Assembly (NCBI GenBank): GCA_041395505.1
Contig: JAWLAG010000001.1
Coordinates: 248,001-312,000, forward strand
Reading direction: 5' to 3'
Source of the DNA: Steroidobacteraceae bacterium
Lineage (GTDB): Bacteria > Pseudomonadota > Gammaproteobacteria > Steroidobacterales > Steroidobacteraceae
DNA length: 64,000 bases
The stretch's first letter is position 1, and every line of letters begins with the position of its first letter. Of the stretch, positions 8,881 through 17,316 are shown piece by piece. The translations under genes and the position numbers were made by a program. Below the pieces are notes generated by a model. It was given only the letters and a program-made list of their open reading frames with translations, was not told where the DNA came from and did no database searches.

Positions 8881-10107
8881 ATGTACCGACAGTCCTTCGA
8901 TCAGGAAAATCTCAACGCAGCGCTCAAGGCGGACTCGCCTTTTGCGCTGGAGTTGAGTCGCGGCGACATCGCGATGAAGTTCCCGTTGCCGCTCGAGAAG
9001 GAATTTCGCCTGTTCTTTCTCGAGCGCATACGGCAACGCGCACGTGCCTGGTTGCTGGCCGTTGCGCTGGTGGCGCTGCTGACGACGATCGTCCGCTATG
9101 CGATGGGCACGAACTTCGGCTGGAACCTCGAGACCGCCCTGCGTCTCGGCCTGTTGTTGCCGGTAACGGCCTGGCTGGCGGCGGTCGCCTGGACCCGCCG
9201 TTTCGATGAAAAATACCTCGCCACCGCGGCGCCGTTGTGGATCGTATTCAATCTGGTCACCGCATCGCTCGTCGCACTGCTCGTGGTCGATGGTCGACCC
9301 GAAGCGCTCACCTTCCTGACAACCGCCCTGTTCGGCAGCTTCGTACTTGCGGGGCTGCTGTTTACCGATGCGGTAATCGCGGCGGCCCTCGGAATCCTGG
9401 GCTATGTGACCGCGGCGTGGCTGTTCGGCATGTCGATCGGCAAACTCGCGTTTGACAGTGGCCTGCTCCTCCTGACTGGAGTCATCGCGGCCTATGCGGC
9501 TTATCAGACCGAGGTGTCGATCCGGCAGATCTTCCTCGAGCACGGCGTGCTCGGCGATCTCGCCGAGCGCGACAGTCTGACCGGGCTGCGTAATCGTCGC
9601 GCCTTCGATGATCACCTGCGCAGGGTGTGGCAGCAGAGCCTGCGCGACCGGACCGCGCTCGCGGTGCTGTTGATCGACATCGACCAGTTCAAACTCTACA
9701 ACGACAATTATGGTCACCAGGAAGGCGATGGCTGCCTGCAACGTGTCGCGGCCCTGTGCCGGCAATTCGCGCGCCGGCCGCTCGATGTCGCGGCACGCTA
9801 TGGCGGCGAGGAACTCGCCATCGTGCTGTACCAGGTCGACGCGGCGCAGGCGACGCAGATCGCCGACGATCTGCGGCAGGCCGTCGAATCGGCACGAATC
9901 GTGCACGAGCATTCCAAGGTCGCTCCTGTCGTCACCGTGAGCATCGGCGTTGCATGGATTCCGCCCGGACTACGGCGCAGTCCGGAAAATGCCATCAAGA
10001 TCGCGGACGATGCGTTGTATGCCGCGAAGCTCGCGGGTCGTAATCGCGTCGAAATCGCCGGTAACGGGAACCACGATCCGCTTCGCGAGCCGCGTATACT
10101 CGCCTGA
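8881..10107 (+). CDS. Membrane-bound diguanylate cyclase (GGDEF)
   Basis: Makes cyclic di-GMP from two GTP. The 408 residues have about six hydrophobic segments between roughly 55 and 210 as a membrane sensor, a short linker helix, and a C-terminal GGDEF domain beginning DSLTGLRNRRAFDD. The active-site signature is RYGGEEL, a GGEEL variant that is catalytically competent in the family. An RPLD motif five residues upstream fits the inhibitory I-site (RxxD), implying product feedback. The ligand sensed by the membrane part is unknown. The start is 3 bp after the DUF4139 stop; an alternative ATG lies at 8974. Confidence 0.92.
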   Translation: MYRQSFDQENLNAALKADSPFALELSRGDIAMKFPLPLEKEFRLFFLERIRQRARAWLLAVALVALLTTIVRYAMGTNFGWNLETALRLGLLLPVTAWLAAVAWTRRFDEKYLATAAPLWIVFNLVTASLVALLVVDGRPEALTFLTTALFGSFVLAGLLFTDAVIAAALGILGYVTAAWLFGMSIGKLAFDSGLLLLTGVIAAYAAYQTEVSIRQIFLEHGVLGDLAERDSLTGLRNRRAFDDHLRRVWQQSLRDRTALAVLLIDIDQFKLYNDNYGHQEGDGCLQRVAALCRQFARRPLDVAARYGGEELAIVLYQVDAAQATQIADDLRQAVESARIVHEHSKVAPVVTVSIGVAWIPPGLRRSPENAIKIADDALYAAKLAGRNRVEIAGNGNHDPLREPRILA

Positions 10108-10142
10108 ACCATCTCCCGGGATAACAACCAACGCGAGCCGTC

Positions 10143-10973
10143 TTGGGCGCAACGTTTGCCGGCAAGGTCGTTTTGATCACCGGCGCCTCCTCAGGGATCG
10201 GCGCTGAGCTCGCCCGCGCCCTGGCGGGTCTTGGCGCCGAGTTGATCCTGCTCGCGCGACGACGCGAGCGCCTCGAATCGCTTGCCAGCGGCTTGCGCGC
10301 AGCGGGTGCCGCCGTGGAGGTGATTGCCGCCGATGTAACGGTCGATGGCAGTCTCGCCGACGTGGTTTCGCAGCTCGGCTCCCGCGGCAAGGTGCTCGAT
10401 ATCCTGATCGCCAACGCAGGTTTCGGCGTTGCGGGCCGGTTTCAGGAACTGTCGCTCGCCGATTACCGCCGCCAGTTCGAGACCAACGTGTTTTCGGTCC
10501 TGCGCGGGATCTACGAAGCGCTGCCGGCGCTCAAGGCGAGCAGCGGCCAGGTCGTGATCATGGGCAGTGTTGCGGGATTCGTGGCGATGCCGGGGGCATC
10601 CTGCTACGCGATGAGCAAATTTGCGGTGCGGGCGCTGGCCGAATCATTGCGTGGCGATCTCGCGCAATACGGGATTGCAGTCACGCACATTGCGCCGGGC
10701 TTCGTCGACTCGGATATCAGGCGCACCAATAACCACGGAGAACTGCGGCCTGATGCACCGGATCCGGTGCCGGCGTGGTTACGTGTGGATACGGCGCGCG
10801 CCGTGCGCGCCATGCTGCCTGCCATACGCAAGCGCAGGAGCGAGGCCATCATCACCGGCCACGGCAAGGTCATCGTCTTCCTCGCGCGCCATTGTTCCCC
10901 CTGCTGGCGATGGCTGACCTCGCGACCCGGCGTCCGGGCGCGACGCGAGCCGGGCCGGCAGGCCGCGCCGTGA
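10143..10973 (+). CDS. Short-chain dehydrogenase/reductase (SDR)
   Basis: Classical NAD(P)-dependent oxidoreductase of 276 residues. The Rossmann motif TGASSGIG is at the N-terminus, followed by NAG (IANAGFG), the catalytic Ser region (IMGSVAG) and YxxxK in CYAMSKFA. The basic residues in LLARRRERLESL after beta-2 suggest NADP(H). Substrate unknown. The start is TTG at 10143, placed so that the Rossmann strand begins directly (MGATFAGKVVLIT). The stop overlaps a possible GTG start of the next gene. Confidence 0.9.
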   Translation: MGATFAGKVVLITGASSGIGAELARALAGLGAELILLARRRERLESLASGLRAAGAAVEVIAADVTVDGSLADVVSQLGSRGKVLDILIANAGFGVAGRFQELSLADYRRQFETNVFSVLRGIYEALPALKASSGQVVIMGSVAGFVAMPGASCYAMSKFAVRALAESLRGDLAQYGIAVTHIAPGFVDSDIRRTNNHGELRPDAPDPVPAWLRVDTARAVRAMLPAIRKRRSEAIITGHGKVIVFLARHCSPCWRWLTSRPGVRARREPGRQAAP

Positions 10974-11566
10974 CGACACAGCGACGCGGTGCCATGCTGC
11001 ACGCGGATGGCCGCCATCGTTGCGCCTGGTGCGGCACCGATCCGTTGTACGTCGATTATCACGATCGTGAATGGGGCGTTGCCGTGCATGACGACCGGCA
11101 ATTGTTCGAAATGCTGTGTCTGGAGGGCGCGCAGGCGGGCCTCAGCTGGATCACGGTGCTACGCAAGCGCGACGGCTATCGCCGAGCATTCGCGGAATTC
11201 GATCCCGATGAGCTCGCGCGCTGGCCGCAACGCAAGCTCGATGCGCTGATGCGCGATCCCGGCATCGTTCGAAATCGCCTCAAGATCGCAGCCGTGCGCA
11301 GCAATGCCCGCGCCCTGCTCGCACTCAGGGACGAAGGCCGCAGCTTTGCGGAATTCATCTGGCAGTTTCAGCCGCAGGGCCGGCGCCGCCGGCCGCGCTG
11401 GCTCAGCGACATTCCCGGCAAGACGGCCGCGAGCGATGCCATGAGCAAGGCATTGGCGAGGGCCGGCTTCAAGTTCGTAGGCTCCACCATCTGTTATGCA
11501 TTCATGCAGGCCGTGGGTATCATCGACGATCATCAACTGAAGTGCTGGCGGGTTCGCCGAACCTGA
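10970..11566 (+). CDS. tag: DNA-3-methyladenine glycosylase I
   Basis: Removes 3-methyladenine from alkylated DNA by cleaving the N-glycosidic bond (base excision repair). Family signatures visible are CAWCGTDPLYVDYHDREWG at the N-terminus, LEGAQAGLSWITVLRKRD, and the C-terminal GFKFVGSTICYAFMQAVG followed by DDHQLKCW, which supplies the conserved His/Cys zinc ligands. A GTG at 10970 overlaps the SDR stop (GTGA) and would give 198 residues. An ATG at 10994 gives 190, nearer the usual length, and is the alternative start. Confidence 0.93.
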   Translation: MTTQRRGAMLHADGRHRCAWCGTDPLYVDYHDREWGVAVHDDRQLFEMLCLEGAQAGLSWITVLRKRDGYRRAFAEFDPDELARWPQRKLDALMRDPGIVRNRLKIAAVRSNARALLALRDEGRSFAEFIWQFQPQGRRRRPRWLSDIPGKTAASDAMSKALARAGFKFVGSTICYAFMQAVGIIDDHQLKCWRVRRT

Positions 11567-11588
11567 GCCCGCGCAGAGAGCCGCCACC

Positions 11589-12131
11589 TTGAAAACGCCC
11601 GCTGCCTGGCCGACCGATCGCGTCATCTTCCAGCATGCCTGGGTGGTGAACGACATCGAGGCCGCGGCCACGCGCTGGGCGCGCAGCTTCGGCGTCGGGC
11701 CATTCTTTGTCGCGCACTACCGGGCCGAGCAGTTCAGGGACAGCAACTATCGCGGCCAGCCTGGTCAACTCAACATGCGTACGGCCATTGCCTATAGCGG
11801 ACCGGTCCAGATCGAACTCATCGAACCCCTCGATGCCGGCCCCAATGCCTATCGCGATGTCTATGCGCCTGGCGAAGAGGGCTATCACCACCTCTGCCTG
11901 TGGTCGCATGACCTCGACGCCGATATCGCGCACTACGAGAAGTCTGGTAGCGCGGTCGTCAATAGCGCCAAGATGAAAGGCGGGCCGCGCTTCGCCTATA
12001 TGGACGGCCGCAGCCAGTTTGGTTGCATGATCGAATTGCTCGAGTACTCGAAGCCGATCGACGAGATGTTCGCGGGCTGGCGTTCACGTTGCGAAGCATG
12101 GCAGGGCGATCCGGTCATGATCGCGCTCTAG
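11589..12131 (+). CDS. VOC-family (glyoxalase-like) protein
   Basis: A 180-residue protein of the vicinal oxygen chelate superfamily. FQHAWVVNDIEAAATRW opens the first beta-alpha-beta-beta-beta unit and HHLCLWSHDLDADIAHYEKSG the second. Metal ligands likely include His of FQHAW, Glu of IELIEP, His of YHHLC and Glu of MIELLEY. The reaction is unknown; the family includes glyoxalases, dioxygenases and epimerases. The start is TTG at 11589, with weak GAGAG upstream. The stop overlaps the convergent tetR-type gene. Confidence 0.82.
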   Translation: MKTPAAWPTDRVIFQHAWVVNDIEAAATRWARSFGVGPFFVAHYRAEQFRDSNYRGQPGQLNMRTAIAYSGPVQIELIEPLDAGPNAYRDVYAPGEEGYHHLCLWSHDLDADIAHYEKSGSAVVNSAKMKGGPRFAYMDGRSQFGCMIELLEYSKPIDEMFAGWRSRCEAWQGDPVMIAL

Positions 12132-12763
12132 GCTTGATCCACCGTCGCGTAGGCGCGGCAGAACATGTCCACCTGGGCCAGAGCCAGCTCACCGATGTCG
12201 AGCGGGCGGCAGCGGCTGCCGCCCAGATCGTGCTGGTGAAGGAGTGCAAGGATCAGCGGGGCGAGCAAAGCGAGGGCCGCCTGGCGCAGATCGCATGCCC
12301 TCATCTGGCCGCGCGCGACATGCTTCGCCAGGCGCTCCTCGAGCGACTGCAGCGTCGGCTCCAGGATGTCCGTGAGATAGGCGACGCCAGTGCCTGGGTC
12401 ACGCAGTCCTTCTGCGAGACCGACACGATGCAGCAACCCGACCTGGCCCTGTGTCCAGCCTGTAGCGACGCGCTGCAGGAAGCCACTCAATGAATCGCGA
12501 AGCGGCAGTTCGGTGGGGTTGCGGGTATTGCGCAGGTGTTTTTCGCCGCCGGCGAGACCCGCGGCGAATACAGCCTGCACGAGCGCCTCGCGGGAACCGA
12601 AATAGTGCCGCAGCGTGGCCACGCTCACGCCCGCCGCCATCGCCAGCTCCCTGAAGCTGGGCGCCTGGCCAGCCTTGGCGGAAAGGCGCATTTTTACCTT
12701 GTTAATCAGTTCGTTACGCCGCTCCAGATAATCGCTGTTGCGGGCGCCATGGGTGCGCGGCAT
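12128..12763 (-). CDS. TetR/AcrR-family transcriptional regulator
   Basis: A 211-residue repressor-type protein. The N-terminal helix-turn-helix is read in FRELAMAAGVSVATLRHYFGSREALVQAVF near residues 35-65, followed by a ligand-binding C-terminal domain. ATG at 12763 was chosen over GTG at 12778 because GGAGA sits just upstream of it. It is divergent from a DevBCA-like exporter operon, and a palindrome lies between the two predicted promoters, so it probably represses both itself and the exporter. Inducer unknown. Confidence 0.9.
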   Translation of the reverse strand: MPRTHGARNSDYLERRNELINKVKMRLSAKAGQAPSFRELAMAAGVSVATLRHYFGSREALVQAVFAAGLAGGEKHLRNTRNPTELPLRDSLSGFLQRVATGWTQGQVGLLHRVGLAEGLRDPGTGVAYLTDILEPTLQSLEERLAKHVARGQMRACDLRQAALALLAPLILALLHQHDLGGSRCRPLDIGELALAQVDMFCRAYATVDQA

Positions 12764-12783
12764 GCCGGCTCTCCTCACTGCAC

Positions 12784-12812
12784 TTGATTAATTAGATCAT
12801 ATGATATATTTT
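12784..12812 (+). promoter_or_regulatory. Predicted promoter of the DevBCA-like exporter operon
   Basis: Plus-strand TTGATT (12784-12789), then TATTTT (12807-12812) at 17 bp or TATATT (12805-12810) at 15 bp. It lies 38 bp or more upstream of the MFP start at 12850 and overlaps the divergent promoter of the regulator. Confidence 0.45.
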
Positions 12813-12819
12813 ATTGCAA
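12791..12819 (-). promoter_or_regulatory. Predicted promoter of the tetR-type gene
   Basis: Read on the minus strand, TTGCAA (12819-12814) and TCTAAT (12796-12791) are separated by exactly 17 bases. The -10 matches the sigma-70 consensus at five of six positions. It sits in an AT-rich island in otherwise GC-rich DNA and shares its spacer with the operator palindrome. Confidence 0.5.
12793..12808. promoter_or_regulatory. Candidate TetR operator palindrome
   Basis: A perfect ATCATATGAT core (12796-12805), extended to a 16-bp inverted repeat with one mismatched pair. It lies in the spacers of both divergent promoters, where a bound TetR dimer would block both directions. Operator function is inference from position and symmetry. 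Confidence 0.55.
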
Positions 12820-12849
12820 CGATGAATTCAATGCCTGTCGGAGCGGCCC

Positions 12850-13968
12850 ATGATCGATGAGGAACAACCGGCCTTCTGGTCGCGCCACCGCTATAAATTG
12901 CTTGCGGGACTCGTACTCGTATCCGGCGCGGCGCTTGGCTACCGGGCCTTGCAGCCGCAGCCCGTCCTCGCGAGTGCGGTCCGCGAGGGACCTGCCGAGC
13001 GCGTGCTCGCCATCACCGGCCGCACGCGACCGAGGCTCACCGTGACCATCGTTCCGGAGCGCAACGGCCAGATCCTCAAGCTCACGCGCGAAGAGGGCGA
13101 TCGCGTCAGCAAGGGTGATCTGCTGGTCACGCTGGACGCGGCCGCTACGCGCGCGGTGCTCGCACAGGTCGAGCAGGAACTGGCCTCGCGGCGGCGCGCG
13201 CTGGTCGAAGCCGAACGCAACTATCAGCGCCTGGCGCAGTTGCGAGCGAGCGGTCTTGCCACCGTCAAGGAATATGACCAGAGCCGCTTCGATCTCGATC
13301 AGGCGCGGGTGGAGTTGAACCGCGTCGCCGCGAGCCGGCGCGAAGCGTCCGCCAGACTCGACGAAGCCACCATCGTGGCGCCGGTATCCGGCGTGGTGCT
13401 GGCGCGACCGGTGGACGTCGGCCAGGTCGTTTCGGCGCAAACCACCATTTACGAAATCGCGCCGCTCGCCGACGTCGAGATAGAAGCCGACATTGACGAA
13501 CGGTTCCTTGGCGAACTGCACACGGGGATGAGCGCCCGCATCGTCATCGTCGGTGAGCGCGACGTACGTGCCGCGACGCTCGATTACATCTCGCCCAAGG
13601 TGGATGCGCGCACGGGCGGGGCGCGGGTGCGTTTCCGCCTGGCGCAACCTGCGGAGGATCTGCGTGCCGGATTGACAGCCGACATCAACCTGATCGTCGA
13701 GACCCGCGGCCAGGCGCTGACCATTTCCCGCAGTGCCATTCTTGGCCGCGACGCCAATGCGCGCGTGCTGGTGATCGAAGGCAAACGTGTCGTGCAACGC
13801 AGCATCCGCTTCATCGACTGGCCCGGCGAGGAGGTCATCGTCGAGCAGGGGGTCAAGGCGGGTGAACGCGTGCTGAGCCAGCCGAATCCAGCCCTGGTGG
13901 GACACCGGGTCGCCCAGGTCGAGCGACTCGCCCAGGCGTCCCGTGCGAGCGCTCGCCGTGCGCTTTGA
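12850..13968 (+). CDS. HlyD/DevB-like membrane fusion protein
   Basis: Periplasmic adaptor of an ABC exporter, 372 residues. It has one N-terminal membrane anchor (YKLLAGLVLVSGAALGYRA) and a biotinyl-lipoyl half (PERNGQILKLTREEGDRVSKGDLLVTLD). A coiled-coil hairpin follows around residues 100-165 (AQVEQELASRRRALVEAERNYQRL). The second lipoyl half contains TIVAPVSGVVLARPVDVGQVV, and a beta-barrel region lies towards the C-terminus. It is first in an MFP-permease-ATPase run whose order matches DevB-DevC-DevA of cyanobacterial glycolipid exporters. Its end overlaps the permease start. Confidence 0.9.
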   Translation: MIDEEQPAFWSRHRYKLLAGLVLVSGAALGYRALQPQPVLASAVREGPAERVLAITGRTRPRLTVTIVPERNGQILKLTREEGDRVSKGDLLVTLDAAATRAVLAQVEQELASRRRALVEAERNYQRLAQLRASGLATVKEYDQSRFDLDQARVELNRVAASRREASARLDEATIVAPVSGVVLARPVDVGQVVSAQTTIYEIAPLADVEIEADIDERFLGELHTGMSARIVIVGERDVRAATLDYISPKVDARTGGARVRFRLAQPAEDLRAGLTADINLIVETRGQALTISRSAILGRDANARVLVIEGKRVVQRSIRFIDWPGEEVIVEQGVKAGERVLSQPNPALVGHRVAQVERLAQASRASARRAL

Positions 13969-15166
13969 AGTCAAGGTCGCGCTGCGCTATCTGGCGGCCA
14001 ACCGCCTGCAGTCGGCATTGCTGGTCGGTGGCGTGGCCATTGCAGTGACAGTCTTTACCTTCAACGCTGCGTTGATCAACGGTCTCGCCGACTTCCAGAT
14101 CGACCGCGTCGTCGGCAATTCGGCGAATGTCCTGGTCGAGCCGGAAGACCGCCAGGCCCGGCTCGTGGGCGGCACACAAGCCGTGCAGAGCCTGGTTGCG
14201 CGCCAGAGCGCCACCGACAGGCGCGCGCAGATCAAGCAGTGGCGCAGCGTCGAGAGCATCGTGCAATCCATCCCGGGCGTCAGTGGCATCTCGCTCAACA
14301 TTGTCGGCACGGCGCTCGCGACACGCGGCACGCAGACGTTGCCGGTGAGCATCAAGGGCGTCGAGCCGCACCGCTTGTCGGCGATCGCGCCCATCGAAGA
14401 GTCGATCGTAAGCGGTGCGCCGCGACTCGGCCTGAACGACCTGATCATGGGCCAACGTCTCGCCGATGACCTGGGGCTCGTCGTCGGCCAGCCGGTCTAT
14501 CTGCAGAGCGACCAGGGTCGCGAGCGCATCTTCACGGTGCGGGCGCTGTATTCCACCGGCGTGGATAGCCTCGATGGCCGCCTCGTCTATGCCAACCTGG
14601 ACACCGCTCGCGTACTTTTCGACCTGCCGCAGGGCTTGAGCGAAATTGAAATCAAGCTGGCCGATATCTATGCGGCGCGCAGCATTGCCAGACAGATCGC
14701 CGACGCGACCGGGCTCGAAGCAAGCGCGTGGATGGATCGCAATCAGCGCCTCCGCGAGGCTCTGTCGGGACAGAAATCCTCCGGCAACATCATCAAGATG
14801 TTCACCCTGCTCACCATCGTCATCGGAGTCGCGAGCGCCATCATGCTCACGACCTATCGGCGCCGGCCCGAGATCGGCATCATGCGCAGCTTCGGCATCG
14901 CAGAAGGATTCGTGCTGCGCGTGTTCCTGCTGCAAGGCGCCGTCATAGGCATCCTTGGGGCCGTGCTCGGATCTGCCCTTGGTTTCGGTTTCAGCGAACT
15001 GGTGTCCGCGATTCCGCGTCCGGGCGGCGGGCCGTTGCCGGTCGATCCATTGCAGGGCCAGTACCAGGCCGCATTGTGGCTTGCCGCCATTGCCAGTGTG
15101 CTGGCAGCGCTGCTTCCGGCACGTGCGGCATCGCGTATCGATCCGGTCGAGGCCATTTCACAATGA
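13943..15166 (+). CDS. FtsX/DevC-like ABC exporter permease
   Basis: Inner-membrane permease of 407 residues with the four-helix MacB/DevC topology. A first helix near the N-terminus (LQSALLVGGVAIAVTVFTF) precedes a large periplasmic domain, and three helices follow towards the C-terminus (MFTLLTIVIGVASAIML, LLQGAVIGILGAVLGSALGF, ALWLAAIASVLAALLP). FtsX hallmarks EIGIMRSFGIAEGFVL and PARAASRIDPVEAI are present. Start GTG at 13943, or GTG at 13958; both overlap the MFP gene. The stop overlaps the ATPase ATG. Confidence 0.88.
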   Translation: MRALAVRFEVKVALRYLAANRLQSALLVGGVAIAVTVFTFNAALINGLADFQIDRVVGNSANVLVEPEDRQARLVGGTQAVQSLVARQSATDRRAQIKQWRSVESIVQSIPGVSGISLNIVGTALATRGTQTLPVSIKGVEPHRLSAIAPIEESIVSGAPRLGLNDLIMGQRLADDLGLVVGQPVYLQSDQGRERIFTVRALYSTGVDSLDGRLVYANLDTARVLFDLPQGLSEIEIKLADIYAARSIARQIADATGLEASAWMDRNQRLREALSGQKSSGNIIKMFTLLTIVIGVASAIMLTTYRRRPEIGIMRSFGIAEGFVLRVFLLQGAVIGILGAVLGSALGFGFSELVSAIPRPGGGPLPVDPLQGQYQAALWLAAIASVLAALLPARAASRIDPVEAISQ

Positions 15167-15942
15167 GTGCCGCCCTGCTCGAAGTGCATGATCTTCGAAA
15201 AACATTCATCGACCGTGAATTCGAGACGCCGGTCCTGAAAGGCGTGACCTTCGAACTCGCGCAGCGCGAGATGGTCGCGCTGCTGGGTCCCTCGGGCAGC
15301 GGCAAGAGTACGCTGTTGTCGATCCTCGGCACCTTGATGCGGCCGACCTCAGGCTCATTGCGCCTCCTCGACACCGACCTGACCCGGCTCCGCTCCGACG
15401 AGCTTTCGCTTTATCGCAACCGCCATATCGGGTTCATCTTCCAGTTCCACCATCTGCTGCCGGATTTCACGGCGCTCGAGAACGTGCTGTTTCCCTACGC
15501 CGGACGAATCGGCCGCGAGACCCGCCGGGCGCGTGAACGCGCCGGGCAGTTGCTCGAGCAGGTCGGCCTCGCGGATCGGCGCAACTTCCGTGCAACGCGC
15601 CTCTCGGGCGGCCAGAAGCAGCGCGTCGCCATCGCACGCTCGCTGATGAACTCCCCGGAGCTGGTCCTGGCGGATGAACCGACCGGGAATCTCGATCGCG
15701 ACAATGCCGACGAGGTTTTCCGTCTGCTGCAGCGAATCCAGCACGAAACCGGCACCACCTTCCTGTTATCGACACACGATCGCGAGCTTGCGGATCGATG
15801 CCAGCGGCGGATCTACATGCGCAACGGTATCGTCGTCTCGGGTGCCAAAGCGGATGAGGGCGAACCGCGTCGAGTGATCGACAAGACTGCGCGATCGGCC
15901 GCACCACAGGCCGCCGCCGCGCTTTGCGGCAACTGCCGTTAG
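15163..15942 (+). CDS. ABC exporter ATPase, DevA/LolD type
   Basis: ATPase of 259 residues completing the exporter. Motifs are Walker A GPSGSGKS, Q-loop FIFQFHHLLPDF, signature LSGGQKQRVAIARS, Walker B LVLADEPTGNLD and switch His in LSTHDRE. The ATGA overlap with the permease indicates translational coupling. The C-terminal tail beyond the fold ends in ALCGNCR, with two Cys, an oddity of unknown meaning. Its end overlaps the convergent EAL gene by 4 bp. No outer-membrane channel gene is adjacent, so a TolC-type partner would come from elsewhere. Confidence 0.92.
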   Translation: MSAALLEVHDLRKTFIDREFETPVLKGVTFELAQREMVALLGPSGSGKSTLLSILGTLMRPTSGSLRLLDTDLTRLRSDELSLYRNRHIGFIFQFHHLLPDFTALENVLFPYAGRIGRETRRARERAGQLLEQVGLADRRNFRATRLSGGQKQRVAIARSLMNSPELVLADEPTGNLDRDNADEVFRLLQRIQHETGTTFLLSTHDRELADRCQRRIYMRNGIVVSGAKADEGEPRRVIDKTARSAAPQAAAALCGNCR

Positions 15943-17186
15943 GGTTTTGCGCGCAGGGAATCGAGCGGCCGCGACTTCTCGAGCAGATTGCCCTGGGCGA
16001 AGTCGACCCCGGCGCCGATCAACCAGTGGCGGGCCATCTTCGATTCGATGCGCTTGGCGACACAATGCTGGCCGAGGATCTTCGCCATCTGCGCGATTGC
16101 GACCACTTTGGCCTGGGCGAGCTTGCTGCGCAACGCATTCAGCGTGAGCTTGCTGTTGATCTTGATGACCTTGATGGCGGGACTCGCAAGCAGCGCGACC
16201 GCGGCGTCCGTAAGCGTGAAGTCGTCGACCGTCACCGACAGGCCGAGTTTCTCACAGCGCTTGATGAACGCCGCCGCAGCGTCCGGCGAAGCCTGGATCT
16301 GGCTCTCGGAAATCTCGAAACCAAGGTACTTGGCGGCGATGTTCCGCTCGCGTAGCTGCCTGATGACGTACTCGGTGAAGGTCTCGTCACTCACGCTATG
16401 CGCGGTGACGTTGACGCTGAACACGGCCGGGTCCTGATCCCAGCATGCCTTGTTGGCGCCGAGCCACTGGATCAGCTCGGTAACCACGAATCGGTCTACG
16501 ACCTTGGCGTGGTTGGCATCAGCGAGCTGCGCGGCAAGTTCCTCGGGCAGGCGATCGCGCGCGTCCGGCCGGCTGCTGCGAAGCAGGACCTCGTAGCGGC
16601 GGGTGCGACCGCCAGTCCGCAGCTGGATGAACTGCTGCACGTGCAGGCGCAGCTGCGTGGTGTCGAGCTTGGCAGGTGTCGGCGGCGCGACATCGGTGTG
16701 CGTCCGCGCGCCGGGGTGAACGAGTCGCGGCCGCGAGGACGTCAGATCGGATACCGGTCGCGCAGGGCCGGCGAAACGTGCGCCGAAATCCTGCAGCAGT
16801 GCGAGCGACTGCGGGTTATCAAGCCAGTTCGCCGGTGCGTTGCCCGCAACACGCTCATCGACAATGATCATGGCCAGCGCGCCGAGCGTACCGGCGAGAT
16901 TGCGTGCCGCGAGGAAGCAGGCGACTCGGCCATCGCCAAGTGCCGAGCGCAGGCTCGACTTCGCAGGATTGCCGCCGAGCCGGGCGGCAGCCTCGAGCAC
17001 TGAGCCGTGCTCATCGGGCCCGAGCACGCCCTCGCTCAGGAACAGCGTATCGCCTTGCAGGTCGTGCAGCGACAGGCTGTGGATGCGCACCGTGCCGACC
17101 GCCTTGCGCAAAGCCGTGCCGACTTGCCGTGCGTGATCGCCAATGGGTTGCAATTCCTTTTGCGCTGAGAGCGCGGCATTGGACAT
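15939..17186 (-). CDS. EAL-domain protein (cyclic di-GMP phosphodiesterase, altered loop 6)
   Basis: A 415-residue protein. The first ~190 residues form an unrecognised, possibly GAF-like sensor region and a Pro-rich linker. The EAL domain follows from about residue 195. Residues matching the catalytic set are Glu in YEVLLR, Asn in FSVNVTAHS, Glu in FEISES, two Asp in VDDF, Lys in KINSK, Glu in RIESK and Gln in FAQGN. The usual DDFGTG(Y/F)SS loop reads DDFTLTDAAV, so activity or regulation may differ. ATG at 17186 was preferred to TTG at 17228. No membrane helix or signal peptide is seen. Confidence 0.83.
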   Translation of the reverse strand: MSNAALSAQKELQPIGDHARQVGTALRKAVGTVRIHSLSLHDLQGDTLFLSEGVLGPDEHGSVLEAAARLGGNPAKSSLRSALGDGRVACFLAARNLAGTLGALAMIIVDERVAGNAPANWLDNPQSLALLQDFGARFAGPARPVSDLTSSRPRLVHPGARTHTDVAPPTPAKLDTTQLRLHVQQFIQLRTGGRTRRYEVLLRSSRPDARDRLPEELAAQLADANHAKVVDRFVVTELIQWLGANKACWDQDPAVFSVNVTAHSVSDETFTEYVIRQLRERNIAAKYLGFEISESQIQASPDAAAAFIKRCEKLGLSVTVDDFTLTDAAVALLASPAIKVIKINSKLTLNALRSKLAQAKVVAIAQMAKILGQHCVAKRIESKMARHWLIGAGVDFAQGNLLEKSRPLDSLRAKP

Positions 17187-17316
17187 CTTGGTGACGGGTC
17201 CCGAGCGACGAACTATGTGTACTTGCAATGATGGCGCGCTCGGCTGGCAGCTGCCGTGATCACACTCGCGTTATTGGACCGTCCTCGGCGCGTGTTGATT
17301 TGCCATATTGGATCGC

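Noticed and set aside
8080..9912. Long open frame on the minus strand opposite the DUF4139 and cyclase genes
   Set aside because: Antisense of two well-supported genes; no signal, domain or plausible composition. Such frames are expected in high-GC DNA.
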